Positions 51,141 to 59,819 of a stretch of 64,000 bases of DNA are shown here, one piece after another (position 1 is the stretch's first letter; every line of letters begins with the position of its first letter). Position numbers and translations under genes: made by a program. The DNA comes from an uncultured Mollicutes bacterium (GTDB taxonomy: Bacteria > Bacillota_I > Bacilli_A > RFN20 > CAG-288). The notes beneath the pieces are model-generated. The model was not told the DNA's origin. It was given only the letters and a program-made list of their open reading frames with translations, and did not search any database. Location of the stretch: the NCBI GenBank assembly GCA_900539865.1, contig UQDS01000004.1, forward strand, positions 1 through 64,000. The letters are read 5' to 3'.

Positions 51141-51167
51141 GGCACAACATTTTGTTGTGCCTTTTTT
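51141..51167 (+). terminator. Terminator after jetC
   Basis: Perfect 9-bp stem ggcacaaca/tgttgtgcc with 3-base loop and tttttt; 8 bases after jetC. It shows that the operon ends here, without a fourth gene. Confidence 0.9.
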
Positions 51168-51189
51168 GAGTGAAATGTAGATTATTATA

Positions 51190-51218
51190 TTTTCATAATG
51201 ATATTTCTTAATTATAAT
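51190..51218 (+). promoter_or_regulatory. Promoter of glgC-glgD-glgA
   Basis: TTTTCA (51190-51195), 17 bases, TATAAT (51213-51218), 28 bases before the glgC ATG. Confidence 0.5.
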
Positions 51219-51246
51219 AATAGTAAGTTTGCAAAAGGAGGCTAAT

Positions 51247-52374
51247 ATGCCAAGAAAAGAAGAAATGGTCGCCATCATTTTAGCAGGTGGCAGAGGCACT
51301 CGTTTGAAGTCCTTGACAAGTACGCTGGCTAAACCAGCTGTCTTTTTCGGTGGTAAATATCGTATCATCGATTTCCCGTTGAGCAATGTCGCAAATTCGG
51401 GAATCAATACTGTCGGTATTGCGACACAATACGAGTCTTCTACTTTGAATAATTATATCGGAAGCGGTAGAAACTGGGGTTTAAATGGAACAGATGCATT
51501 GGCTGCAATTCTTCCGCCAAGAGAAACTCCAAGAGGTGCTTCTTGGTATTTGGGTACTGCGGATGCTATTTATCAAAACATCGACTGGTTGGATAAAACT
51601 CATTGTGAATATGTCGTAATCCTCTCGGGTGACCACATCTATAAGATGGATTATTCTTCTATGCTTGACTTCCATAAGAAAAACAAAGCGGATGTCTCTA
51701 TCGCTTGTATTAGAGTTCCGATGGAAGAAGCTTCCCGCTTTGGTATTGTTGTCACAGATAATGAAAACCGCATTGTCGAATTCCAAGAAAAGCCAAAGGA
51801 ACCTAAGAGCGATTATGCTTCTATGGGTATTTATATCTTCAGTTATCCGCTGTTGAGAAAGAACTTGATTGCGGACGCTAAGAACAAAAAGTCAGAACAC
51901 GACTTTGGTAAGAATATCCTTCCGACAATGTTAGAAGAAGGAGATCGTCTTTTTGCATATCCTTTCAAAGGATATTGGAAAGATGTCGGAACTGTTCAAT
52001 CTCTTTGGGAAGCCAATATGGACCTTTTAGATCCAGATTGTGAACTCCGTTTATTCTCTCCGAATTTCAAAGTGTATTCTGCTGACACCGCCTCCCGTCC
52101 GCAATATGTAGGAACAAAGGCGACTGTTTCTGATTCTGTCATCAATCAAGGCGCGGTTGTCTTAGGAACGGTCCATCACTCTGTCATTTGCAACGAAGCG
52201 GTGATTGAAGAAGGTGCAGTGGTTGAAAACTCTGTTCTCTTACCGGCAGCACATGTTGCAAAAGGCGTTCACGTTTCTTATGCGTTAGTCGGTCCGAAGA
52301 CCGATATCACCGAAGATCAAATCGGTACTGAAAAAGAAGTTATCCTTGTCGATATGGACAAGATGGAGGAATAG
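51247..52374 (+). CDS. glgC: Glucose-1-phosphate adenylyltransferase, catalytic subunit
   Basis: 375 residues. It makes ADP-glucose from glucose 1-phosphate and ATP. AIILAGGRGTRLKSLTSTLAKPAV is the pyrophosphorylase motif; ILSGDHIYKMDY (about 126-137) holds the catalytic Asp, and FQEKPKEP the sugar-binding Lys; a left-handed beta-helix follows from about 280. The start is set by AAAGGAGG 7 bases upstream; six codons further 5' are in frame but precede this site. glgD follows after 2 bases, as in Bacillus. Confidence 0.97.
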   Translation: MPRKEEMVAIILAGGRGTRLKSLTSTLAKPAVFFGGKYRIIDFPLSNVANSGINTVGIATQYESSTLNNYIGSGRNWGLNGTDALAAILPPRETPRGASWYLGTADAIYQNIDWLDKTHCEYVVILSGDHIYKMDYSSMLDFHKKNKADVSIACIRVPMEEASRFGIVVTDNENRIVEFQEKPKEPKSDYASMGIYIFSYPLLRKNLIADAKNKKSEHDFGKNILPTMLEEGDRLFAYPFKGYWKDVGTVQSLWEANMDLLDPDCELRLFSPNFKVYSADTASRPQYVGTKATVSDSVINQGAVVLGTVHHSVICNEAVIEEGAVVENSVLLPAAHVAKGVHVSYALVGPKTDITEDQIGTEKEVILVDMDKMEE

Positions 52375-52376
52375 TT

Positions 52377-53495
52377 ATGGCATACAAAGTTTTAGGTCTT
52401 GTCGATTGTTTTAACAATCCGGAATTCGGACCGCTCACACAGCACCGCCTTGTCGCGTCCACCTCTTTCTTAGGTCGTTATGCCTTCATTGACTTCCCGC
52501 TTTCTAACTTCCTCAATTCCAGCATCAACTCCATCGGTATTCTCTGCCAAAAACATATCCGTTCTTTAAGCGCTCATGTCGGAAACGGAAGAAGCTGGAC
52601 AACCAACACAAAGATTGGTAATTTCTCAATTCTTTATGATGAACCCAATGTGGGAAACCCCGGCTATAGCACGGATGTTGCCTGTCTTTTTGAAAATATC
52701 GCTTTCTTAAAAGAAAACAACCCCGATTATATTGTCATTACCAATCCCTACAATGTCTTTGAATGTGACTTCAAGAAGCTCGTTGAAGATCACGTTGCCT
52801 CGGGCTCTCGTATTTCTCTTCTTTACCACCATGTAGAAAGCGGTTTGAAAACCTCTTTTAGAAACCAAAAAATCGTAACTGTCTCTCCCCGTGACAAAAT
52901 CACGCACATCGAATCGAACAAGGGGGACCTCGACGAAGGAGATGTCTCTTTAGGAACCATCATCATGGATTATCCGATGTTAGAATCCTTGATGGAATAT
53001 GCGGCGGGAACAAGCGCGTTTTTCAACATCTCTGATGTTTTGACTTATCTTTCTGCTAGCGTCTTAATCCGCGCTGTGAAATTTGACGGTTTTGTCCGCT
53101 GCTATGATTCTCTTACGCACTATTTAAGCTACTCTTTAGAGATGCTTCAAAAGAAGCCTTTTAAAGCGTTGTTCAACGATGATTGGCCGATTCATACAAA
53201 GACTTATGATACACCGCCTACCATTTATAAATCTGATGCCCAAGTCACCAATTCTTATATTGCAAACGGTTGTGTTATCGAAGGTACTGTCGAAAGTTCT
53301 ATCTTAGGACGTAACGCCAAAGTTCATATGGGTGCCTTGGTGAAAAATAGTATCATCGGTTCGGGTGTCATCATCGGTGAAGATACGGTTTTAGAAAATG
53401 TCATTGTCGATAGAAATGCTTCGGTCATTCATGTCAAAGAGATCCGCGGCACTGTTGACAATCCTGTTTATATCGCCAGAGGAGAAGTGGTCTAA
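52377..53495 (+). CDS. glgD: Glucose-1-phosphate adenylyltransferase, regulatory subunit GlgD
   Basis: 372 residues, a GlgC paralogue. The GxGxRL loop is missing (it reads LVDCFNNPEFGPLTQHRL) and the catalytic Asp motif is replaced by VITNPYNVFECDF, so it is the non-catalytic partner that raises GlgC activity, as in Firmicutes. The C-terminal beta-helix (AKVHMGALVKNSIIGSGVIIG) is intact. GGAGG lies 8 bases before the ATG; the TAATG junction couples it to glgA. Confidence 0.96.
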   Translation: MAYKVLGLVDCFNNPEFGPLTQHRLVASTSFLGRYAFIDFPLSNFLNSSINSIGILCQKHIRSLSAHVGNGRSWTTNTKIGNFSILYDEPNVGNPGYSTDVACLFENIAFLKENNPDYIVITNPYNVFECDFKKLVEDHVASGSRISLLYHHVESGLKTSFRNQKIVTVSPRDKITHIESNKGDLDEGDVSLGTIIMDYPMLESLMEYAAGTSAFFNISDVLTYLSASVLIRAVKFDGFVRCYDSLTHYLSYSLEMLQKKPFKALFNDDWPIHTKTYDTPPTIYKSDAQVTNSYIANGCVIEGTVESSILGRNAKVHMGALVKNSIIGSGVIIGEDTVLENVIVDRNASVIHVKEIRGTVDNPVYIARGEVV

Positions 53496-54901
53496 TGAAA
53501 ATTTTACTGGTTACTAGCGAAGCGATTCCTTATGCAAAAAGCGGTGGCTTAGGCGATTTTATCGCCTCTTATTCCGCAGCTTTAAAAGAGCTTGGAGAAG
53601 ACGTTTCTGTCATCATGCCGTTATATAAAGTCATCCGCGATCGTCATCCTGAGGTCTTAAATGACTTCGTGGAAGAATTCAGCTTCAATATGTCTTGGCG
53701 CACGCAAGGATGTGGCATTTTCCATGCTGTTTATAAAGGTGTTAATTTTTATTTCACAGCTATGGATCGCTTTGATCGTGACAATATGTATGGTTATGGT
53801 GATGATAACGAAAGATTTGCATGCTTTGTGATGGCGGTCAATACCTTCATCACGCGCCACAATGATTTTGATGTTGTTCACTGCAACGATTGGCAAACAG
53901 GTGTTTTGCCTTTGTTGTTGACTTATAACTCTCGTCCGATCAAGACTGTCTTTACGATTCACAATCCCGCCTATCAAGGTTGGGCGAAAAAGTGGGATCT
54001 TTCTGAATACTTCAATCTCTCCACAGGTTACTTTGATTCTGGCTATGTTCGCTTAGGAGATTCCTTTAACTATTTAAAGACGGGCATTATGTCTGCCGAT
54101 AAAATCAACACGGTTTCACGTACACATGCGAAAGAATTGATCAACGATCACTCTAGCTTCGGCGGTATCGGTGCGATTATTGACTGGTGCAGACACAATG
54201 ATTTTTCCGGTATTGTCAACGGCTTAGATCAAGCTGCTTGGGATCCTTCCACGGATAAAGCGTTAGCTAAGAATTACGATATGTATTCTTATAAAGAAGG
54301 AAAGAAGGAAAACAAGAAAGCAATCTTCCGCGCTTTGGGCATGGATGAAAATTTCAACGGTCCACTCTTTTCAGCAATCACCCGTCTTTCTTCTCAAAAA
54401 GGTGTGGAAAGAATAATGGACATCTTCCCGCATCTTGCCGACCACAACGCCAAGATGATTGTCATTGGTACTGGAGAGATGGAAGATCAGTTCCTCTACA
54501 CTTCCTTGAATTATCCAAATGTCTATTTTGTTAAGCGCTATGATGAAAAACTCGCTCATTTGCTTTATGCGGCAAGTGACTTCTTCCTCATGCCAAGCTA
54601 TTTTGAACCCTGTGGTACATCTCAGTTGATTTCTATGCGTTATGGTACGCTTCCTATTGTCTCTAACGCCGGCGGTTTAAATGACACAGTGAAAGATATT
54701 TATGTCGGACAAGAAGCAACCGGATTTGTCTTTAGAAACGATGACTACTTCGGATGTGTCAATTGCTTCTATCAAGCGTGTTCCCTCTATTATGGCCAGC
54801 GTTTAGATCAGATGATTTTAAACGGCATGAAGGGTGATTATTCTTGGAAAAATAGCGCAAAAGAGTACCTAGAACTCTACAAGAGCATCGATTGGAAGTA
54901 A
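53495..54901 (+). CDS. glgA: Glycogen synthase (ADP-glucose type)
   Basis: 468 residues, GT5 family. KSGGLGD (15-21) binds ADP-glucose, CNDWQTGVLPLLL (about 130-142), and the catalytic-loop region MPSYFEPCGTSQL (about 366-378). It extends alpha-1,4-glucan. No branching enzyme (glgB) or phosphorylase is in the window, though a pullulanase is 9 kb upstream. Transcribed with glgC and glgD. Confidence 0.96.
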   Translation: MKILLVTSEAIPYAKSGGLGDFIASYSAALKELGEDVSVIMPLYKVIRDRHPEVLNDFVEEFSFNMSWRTQGCGIFHAVYKGVNFYFTAMDRFDRDNMYGYGDDNERFACFVMAVNTFITRHNDFDVVHCNDWQTGVLPLLLTYNSRPIKTVFTIHNPAYQGWAKKWDLSEYFNLSTGYFDSGYVRLGDSFNYLKTGIMSADKINTVSRTHAKELINDHSSFGGIGAIIDWCRHNDFSGIVNGLDQAAWDPSTDKALAKNYDMYSYKEGKKENKKAIFRALGMDENFNGPLFSAITRLSSQKGVERIMDIFPHLADHNAKMIVIGTGEMEDQFLYTSLNYPNVYFVKRYDEKLAHLLYAASDFFLMPSYFEPCGTSQLISMRYGTLPIVSNAGGLNDTVKDIYVGQEATGFVFRNDDYFGCVNCFYQACSLYYGQRLDQMILNGMKGDYSWKNSAKEYLELYKSIDWK

Positions 54902-54928
54902 ATAACATCTATTATTTACTATTTGATG

Positions 54929-54957
54929 TTTACTTTATGGTGAAAGAATATTATAAT
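54929..54957 (+). promoter_or_regulatory. Promoter of rpmF
   Basis: TTTACT (54929-54934), 17 bases, TATAAT (54952-54957), 54 bases before the ATG. Confidence 0.65.
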
Positions 54958-55011
54958 AAACCTTGCGTTTAACGCTTTATATTGAAATTATCAGAAACGG
55001 AGGATACGAAT

Positions 55012-55197
55012 ATGGCAGTACCGACTAGAAGAAGAGGCGCCGCTAAGCAGGGCATGGTGAGACAGCACACTGCTTTAAAGGCCACTCAGACTGTTACTTG
55101 TCCAAATTGTGGTGCAGCTATTAAGCCCCACCATGTTTGCCCGAAATGCGGTTATTACAACGGCAAGAAGGTCATGGACGTCAAAGAAGCTGAATAA
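55012..55197 (+). CDS. rpmF: 50S ribosomal protein L32
   Basis: 61 residues starting MAVPTRRRGAAKQG, the L32 N-terminus; CGGAGG precedes this ATG by 8 bases, so an in-frame extension of ten codons is rejected. Two Cys pairs (CPNC and CPKC) mark the zinc-binding C+ form; organisms often carry a zinc-free paralogue as well. A protein of the large subunit near the exit-tunnel region. Single gene with own promoter and terminator; the usual yceD partner is absent. Confidence 0.98.
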   Translation: MAVPTRRRGAAKQGMVRQHTALKATQTVTCPNCGAAIKPHHVCPKCGYYNGKKVMDVKEAE

Positions 55198-55227
55198 GCT
55201 TTCCTTGGTCCGTAGAGAAAAAAAGAT

Positions 55228-55252
55228 AAAGCCCACAAGAAGTGGGCTTTTT
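55228..55252 (+). terminator. Terminator of rpmF
   Basis: aaagcccac / gtgggcttt with 5-base loop and ttttt; also directly precedes the next ribosome site. Confidence 0.9.
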
Positions 55253-55269
55253 CCGATTTGGAGGAATTT

Positions 55270-55716
55270 ATGACATATTTAGAAAAAATTACTTATTTGA
55301 CTGGTAACTTTATTCAACTCTCTCAATTTGTATTAAAGAATGCCTATCGCCTGGTTTCGTTAATAGAAGCAAAAGAACAGGAGACAGTTTATACCAAAAA
55401 CTCCACGGGTAGTCTTGTGGCGGCGGAAACAAAAGCGGATTCCATGGTGAGAGAGAACACCTTTTTAGGAAGCGAGGAAATTCTTTTGAAACTTCAAAAT
55501 AAAGGTCTGTCTGAAAAGTTGTTAAAGGAGATCTCTTTTGTTGCTAAAAAGAGAGATTACGTTGTCTCTCGCTTCTATTTAGACAATGCAAAAGAGATTG
55601 CTACTGAGGAAATCGCTGTTTACAACAGCAAGATCAACGAGTTACAAGAGTATTGTGATAAGGCGATGGAAACCAATCAACATCTCGCCAAAGAATGCGA
55701 TAAGCTTTATCGCTAA
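55270..55716 (+). CDS. Small helical protein of unknown function
   Basis: 148 residues, soluble, rich in Glu and Lys and largely helical; the last 40 residues (EIAVYNSKINELQEYCDKA) look coiled-coil. I recognise no family. The ATG at 55270 has TTTGGAGG 6 bases upstream; four codons further 5' are rejected. It lies between the rpmF terminator and the RsmB-like gene (51-base gap with a possible TATAAT-like box), where Bacillus has priA, def and fmt. A role in that translation cluster is only positional. Confidence 0.75.
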   Translation: MTYLEKITYLTGNFIQLSQFVLKNAYRLVSLIEAKEQETVYTKNSTGSLVAAETKADSMVRENTFLGSEEILLKLQNKGLSEKLLKEISFVAKKRDYVVSRFYLDNAKEIATEEIAVYNSKINELQEYCDKAMETNQHLAKECDKLYR

Positions 55717-55767
55717 ATTAAGAGAAAACGCAAGTCAATTTTAGTATAATAATATTGGGAGATTACG

Positions 55768-57039
55768 ATGAACGATTTCACGACTGAACTTTTGACCTTA
55801 GAAGAAATCTTGGTACAACATAATTCTTTAAAAGCTGCATATTTCCATGCAAAAGTGAACGCGCGTCTTTCTGAATCGAGCTTGCGCCTTTTAAAAGAAC
55901 GCCTGATTGTCATTTTGAGACATTATCAATCTTTGTCTTTTGAATGTCTCAATTTATTTTCTAAGTATGAAAAAAACAGCAAAGAATTTTTGCTTAACCT
56001 CATCGTATTAGCTATTCTTCGCTATGAAAAAAACAGCGATGCCGAAGCGGTGATGCAGGCTTATCGTGAAACAATGTCTCAACTGCGTTTATCGATGGAC
56101 TTTAACGGCGGAAAAGAATTGCTTTTAAACGCGTGCAAAGCGCCTTTTGTCATTCCCGACGAAATAAAAAAAGCACCCGTTGTTTATAACTCGCTGGTGT
56201 TAGAAATTCCCGATTTTCTCTTGCGCAGTCTCTCCGAGGATTTTGGAAATACAGACGCGTTAAGTATCGCACTATCTTTACATGGCAATTGCAGTCATTA
56301 TCTTGTAAAGACAAACAAGGAGGATTCTTCCTTGTTAAAAGAAGAAGGCTTAGAGCCTATTCATCTTTCTGCACAGAATGTTTTATATAAAGTAAATAAA
56401 AATTTCAGTTCTCAGGATAAGAAGGAAAAAGGTTTGTTGCCGATTTCTTATTTAGAAGCATGTGCTTTAAATAGGGTCAATCTTCCTTCTATCGCTCCGA
56501 ATGTTTTAATTTGTAATAGTAAGAGCACTTCTCTATATCGCTATCTTTCTGCATGCGTTTCTTCTAGTTATGATGGAAAAGTCGTGCCTGTCTTTGATTC
56601 TTCTCTTTCTTATCGCCTTTGTATGGATGCGGTGAAAAAGGAAAAAATCACAAATGTCTATCCTCTTTTAGCTAAGAGTAATCTGATGAAAACTTATTTA
56701 TCTTTTGATGAGTTTGATCTTGTAGTCTCTTGCAGTGATGACTCGAAAACAGGTATGGCAAGACGTTATGTCGAAATTCTCCCATCCCTTTCCTCAAAAG
56801 AATTTTTTAAACCGAATCAAAAGCAGGAAGAAGAATTACAAGACGCATCCCTCTTTGTCAAAGAAGGAGGTTACTTGCTCTTTATCTCGTATGTTCTGAA
56901 TAAGAGAGAGAATGTTGACGTGGTTGCAAAATTCTTAAAGGAAAATAAGAAATTTGCATTGCAGAATCAAGAATTCCTCTTCCCAGATAAAACAGAACAA
57001 GAGGGCGGTTATTACGCACTGTTAAGGAGAACAGCATGA
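55768..57039 (+). CDS. RsmB-like protein with degenerate methyltransferase motifs
   Basis: 423 residues. A NusB-like helical N-terminal domain (about 1-130) and a Rossmann-type C-terminal domain give the RsmB (16S rRNA m5C967 methyltransferase) layout, and the gene sits directly before rlmN as rsmB does in Bacillus. The SAM-binding loop (DxCAAPGGKT in RsmB) reads ICNSKST near 248-254. The motif IV region reads VSCSDDSKTG (about 323-332), and the catalytic-Cys motif STCS reads ISYV at 373-376, with Tyr at the Cys position. It keeps the downstream landmarks RRYVEILPSLS and LFVKEGGYLLF. Probably a pseudo-enzyme, perhaps only RNA-binding. It overlaps rlmN by 4 bases. Confidence 0.75.
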   Translation: MNDFTTELLTLEEILVQHNSLKAAYFHAKVNARLSESSLRLLKERLIVILRHYQSLSFECLNLFSKYEKNSKEFLLNLIVLAILRYEKNSDAEAVMQAYRETMSQLRLSMDFNGGKELLLNACKAPFVIPDEIKKAPVVYNSLVLEIPDFLLRSLSEDFGNTDALSIALSLHGNCSHYLVKTNKEDSSLLKEEGLEPIHLSAQNVLYKVNKNFSSQDKKEKGLLPISYLEACALNRVNLPSIAPNVLICNSKSTSLYRYLSACVSSSYDGKVVPVFDSSLSYRLCMDAVKKEKITNVYPLLAKSNLMKTYLSFDEFDLVVSCSDDSKTGMARRYVEILPSLSSKEFFKPNQKQEEELQDASLFVKEGGYLLFISYVLNKRENVDVVAKFLKENKKFALQNQEFLFPDKTEQEGGYYALLRRTA

Positions 57040-58082
57040 CAAGCATTTATTCTTACTCATTGGAAGATCTTACCAAGATCATGCAAGCGATGGGACAAAG
57101 CGCATATCGCAGCAAACAAATTTTCACATGGCTTTATAAGAAAAGAGTTCGCTCTTTTGATGAAATGAGTGATATCTCAGCATCTTTCCGCGAAGAATTA
57201 AAAAAGAATTTTGATTTTTCGCTTCCGCAAATTGATGTCATGGAAAAGAGCAAAGATGGCACGGTAAAATGTTTGTTCAAGTTAAAAGACGGCGAAAAAG
57301 TGGAAGCTGTCTTGATGCATTATGTCTATGGTTATTCCGTGTGTGTCTCTTCGCAGGTGGGGTGCAATATGTCTTGCGCGTTCTGCGCTTCTGGTTTATT
57401 GAAAAAGAAAAGAAATTTAACACCAGATGAGATGTTAGGACAAGTCATTGCTTTCGATCAAATGTTGCGCGATCAAGATGAAAGTCTTCATGTCACTCAT
57501 TGTGTCGTCATGGGAACGGGTGAACCGTTTGACAATTATGATAACGTATTATCTTTTGTTCGCATTTTGAATTGTCAATTCGGTATGGATATCGGCGCTC
57601 GACATATTACCATTTCAACCTGTGGTGTTGTCCCTTCCATCCTTCGCTTTGGTAAAGAAGGACTCCAGGTGAATCTTGCTATTTCTTTGCACGCTCCTAC
57701 CAATGAGTTACGCGATCAACTGATGCCTATCAACAAAGCATATCCTTTGGAAAAACTCATTCCTAGCATTGTACAATATGGTAAGGATTCTGGAGGAAGA
57801 AGAGTCACTTTTGAATATATCTTAATCAAAGGGGTCAACGACTCCTTAGAATGTGCTAAAAAGCTCCAGCTTCTCATCGCTCCTACCTTTGGATATGTCA
57901 ATTTAATTCCCTATAATCCGGTGATGGAAAACGGCTTTGAGCGATCCCCAGATGAAAATGTATCTCTGTTCCACGGATATCTTCTCTCCAAGAAAGTCAA
58001 AGCGACTGTTCGCAAAGAGTTTGGCAGTGACATCGATGCAGCTTGCGGTCAATTGAGGGCAAAGTATGATAAAAACAAATGA
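57036..58082 (+). CDS. rlmN: 23S rRNA (A2503-C2)/tRNA (A37) methyltransferase RlmN
   Basis: 348 residues, radical SAM enzyme. The cluster motif CNMSCAFC is at about 110-117 (CxxxCxxC), GTGEPFDN follows, and the second catalytic Cys is near the C-terminus (AACGQL). It methylates A2503 in the peptidyl-transferase centre and A37 of some tRNAs. ATGA overlap with the upstream gene and 17-base overlap with prpC show a single operon. Confidence 0.97.
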   Translation: MTSIYSYSLEDLTKIMQAMGQSAYRSKQIFTWLYKKRVRSFDEMSDISASFREELKKNFDFSLPQIDVMEKSKDGTVKCLFKLKDGEKVEAVLMHYVYGYSVCVSSQVGCNMSCAFCASGLLKKKRNLTPDEMLGQVIAFDQMLRDQDESLHVTHCVVMGTGEPFDNYDNVLSFVRILNCQFGMDIGARHITISTCGVVPSILRFGKEGLQVNLAISLHAPTNELRDQLMPINKAYPLEKLIPSIVQYGKDSGGRRVTFEYILIKGVNDSLECAKKLQLLIAPTFGYVNLIPYNPVMENGFERSPDENVSLFHGYLLSKKVKATVRKEFGSDIDAACGQLRAKYDKNK

Positions 58083-58824
58083 AGAATTGAAGGGTGAAAT
58101 CTTCGCTGATAGCAATATCGGTTTAAAGAGAAAAAACAACGAAGATATCGCATATTGTGCAAAGAGCCAATATGGTATTTTACTTTGTGTCGCTGACGGT
58201 ATGGGCGGATATAGAAGAGGAGAGGTGGCTTCTAAGATTGTCGTCGATTCTCTTTCCGTTCCTTTTTCAATGGCCCGTTCTTCTTTTAATGTTCGTAAGG
58301 CGAGACATTTCTTAATTCAGCATTCAAAAGAAGCAAACGAACAAATTTATCAGTTCTCTGTCTCTGATGAAGATTATCAAAATATGGGTACGACAGAAGC
58401 GACAGCTTTTGTTACAAATAATGGAACGGAAGTGTTTTCTGTTGGCGATTCTCGTGTTTATGCTTTTTCTAAAAAAACTGGCCTAACTCAGATCACCAAA
58501 GATCAAAGCTATGTTCAGATGCTTTTTGAAACCGGTAGAATTAATCGAACTGAAATGAAAACACATCCGCAAAGAAACATACTTACGAACGCTATCGGTT
58601 TAAACGCTTCTTTGACTAATTATGAAAATTTTACCATTAGCAACGACAGCTATGACAGTCTTCTTCTTTGCACCGATGGTCTTTATAACATGGTATCGGA
58701 TCAAACGATAGCCAGCGTTTTAGAAAACGGTTTAACGGTCGAAGAAAAATGTCATCGTCTGATTCAAATCGCATTAGAAAATGGCGGAATTGATAATATT
58801 GCCGTCGTCATCATGGAGAAGTGA
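58066..58824 (+). CDS. prpC: PP2C-type Ser/Thr phosphatase
   Basis: 252 residues, metal-dependent PPM phosphatase. ADSNIGLKRKNNED near 14-27 (first metal Asp), ADGMGGYRRGEVAS about 45-58, GDSRVYAF about 128, and LLCTDGLYNMVSD about 204. In Bacillus it reverses phosphorylation by PrkC, whose gene follows here with a small overlap. It dephosphorylates proteins such as translation and division factors. Cytoplasmic. Confidence 0.97.
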   Translation: MIKTNEELKGEIFADSNIGLKRKNNEDIAYCAKSQYGILLCVADGMGGYRRGEVASKIVVDSLSVPFSMARSSFNVRKARHFLIQHSKEANEQIYQFSVSDEDYQNMGTTEATAFVTNNGTEVFSVGDSRVYAFSKKTGLTQITKDQSYVQMLFETGRINRTEMKTHPQRNILTNAIGLNASLTNYENFTISNDSYDSLLLCTDGLYNMVSDQTIASVLENGLTVEEKCHRLIQIALENGGIDNIAVVIMEK

Positions 58825-58829
58825 TAGTT

Positions 58830-59819
58830 ATGTTTGAAGCGCTGAAAACAAATGAGATCATCGATGATCGTTATAAGATTATCGAAAATTTAGGCGAAGG
58901 CGGCATGGCTATTGTCTATAAGGCTCATGATTTGATCACTGATCGCGATGTCGCTGTTAAGATGATGCGCCCAGAGACCGCTGCCAATAAAGTCAATCTC
59001 AACCGCTTTGAACGCGAAGCGAGAGCGGCTGCATCTTTGAATCATCCGAATATTGTCAAAGTGGTGAACGTTGGTACATTTAATGGTTTGCCTTATATGG
59101 TCAACGAATTTGTCAATGGACAAAATTTGAGACAAATTTTAGATATTCGCGGAAAATTTACTTTTATGGAATCGTGCGATATTATGTTTCAACTTTGTTC
59201 GGCGGTGATTTATGCACATGATCACGGCGTTATTCATCGTGATATCAAGCCACAAAATATCTTTTTAACGAATGCAGGAACAATTAAGTTGGGCGATTTT
59301 GGCATTGCGACTTTTCAAGATTCTGCACAGGTTACCCGTTCTGATGTAGTCGTTGGATCTGTTCACTATATTGCTCCAGAGGTTGCACAAAATTCTATCG
59401 CCTCTGCAAAAAGTGATATGTATTCTATGGGCATTACCTTTTTTGAATTGATCACGGGTCGTGTTCCTTTCGATGCAGATTCTCCGGTGAAAGTGGTCTT
59501 GATGCAAATCAATGAAAAGTTCCCGAACATCAAAAAGTATAACCCGAAGACTCCCGACGCGATTGAGGCGATTATTTATCGCTGTGTGAGCAAGAATCCA
59601 AAGGATCGTTATCCGACAATTGAAACGATGCAAAAAGATATCGAGCGCATCATTAAAAATCCGGATTTGCTGACAAAGAAGCGCTCGGCGATGTATAATT
59701 TCTTCCATCCTACTTCTGCACAGAATCAAGAAAGAAGAGAGGATAAGAAAAGAAAGAAAGCGTTGAAAGAAGCAGCAAAACAAGCAAAGAGAGAAGAAAA
59801 GAGAAACAATGGAAGATAA
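58830..59819 (+). CDS. prkC: Hanks-type Ser/Thr kinase, PrkC-like without PASTA domains
   Basis: 329 residues from the ATG at 58830 (a GTG three codons earlier is 2 bases from the GGAG). The kinase domain is complete: glycine loop GEGGMA, Lys in VAVKMM, HRDIKPQN, DFGIA and APE. After it comes only a basic Lys/Arg tail (about 290-329, KKRKKALKEAAKQ). Standard PrkC has a transmembrane helix and three or four PASTA repeats sensing muropeptides (about 650 residues); both are missing, with a terminal stop and an overlap into rsgA. It should therefore be a soluble kinase. Confidence 0.93.
   Translation: MFEALKTNEIIDDRYKIIENLGEGGMAIVYKAHDLITDRDVAVKMMRPETAANKVNLNRFEREARAAASLNHPNIVKVVNVGTFNGLPYMVNEFVNGQNLRQILDIRGKFTFMESCDIMFQLCSAVIYAHDHGVIHRDIKPQNIFLTNAGTIKLGDFGIATFQDSAQVTRSDVVVGSVHYIAPEVAQNSIASAKSDMYSMGITFFELITGRVPFDADSPVKVVLMQINEKFPNIKKYNPKTPDAIEAIIYRCVSKNPKDRYPTIETMQKDIERIIKNPDLLTKKRSAMYNFFHPTSAQNQERREDKKRKKALKEAAKQAKREEKRNNGR

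Noticed and set aside
54982..55011. Ten-codon N-terminal extension of L32
   Set aside because: The CGGAGG site and the conserved MAVPTRR start place the beginning at 55012.
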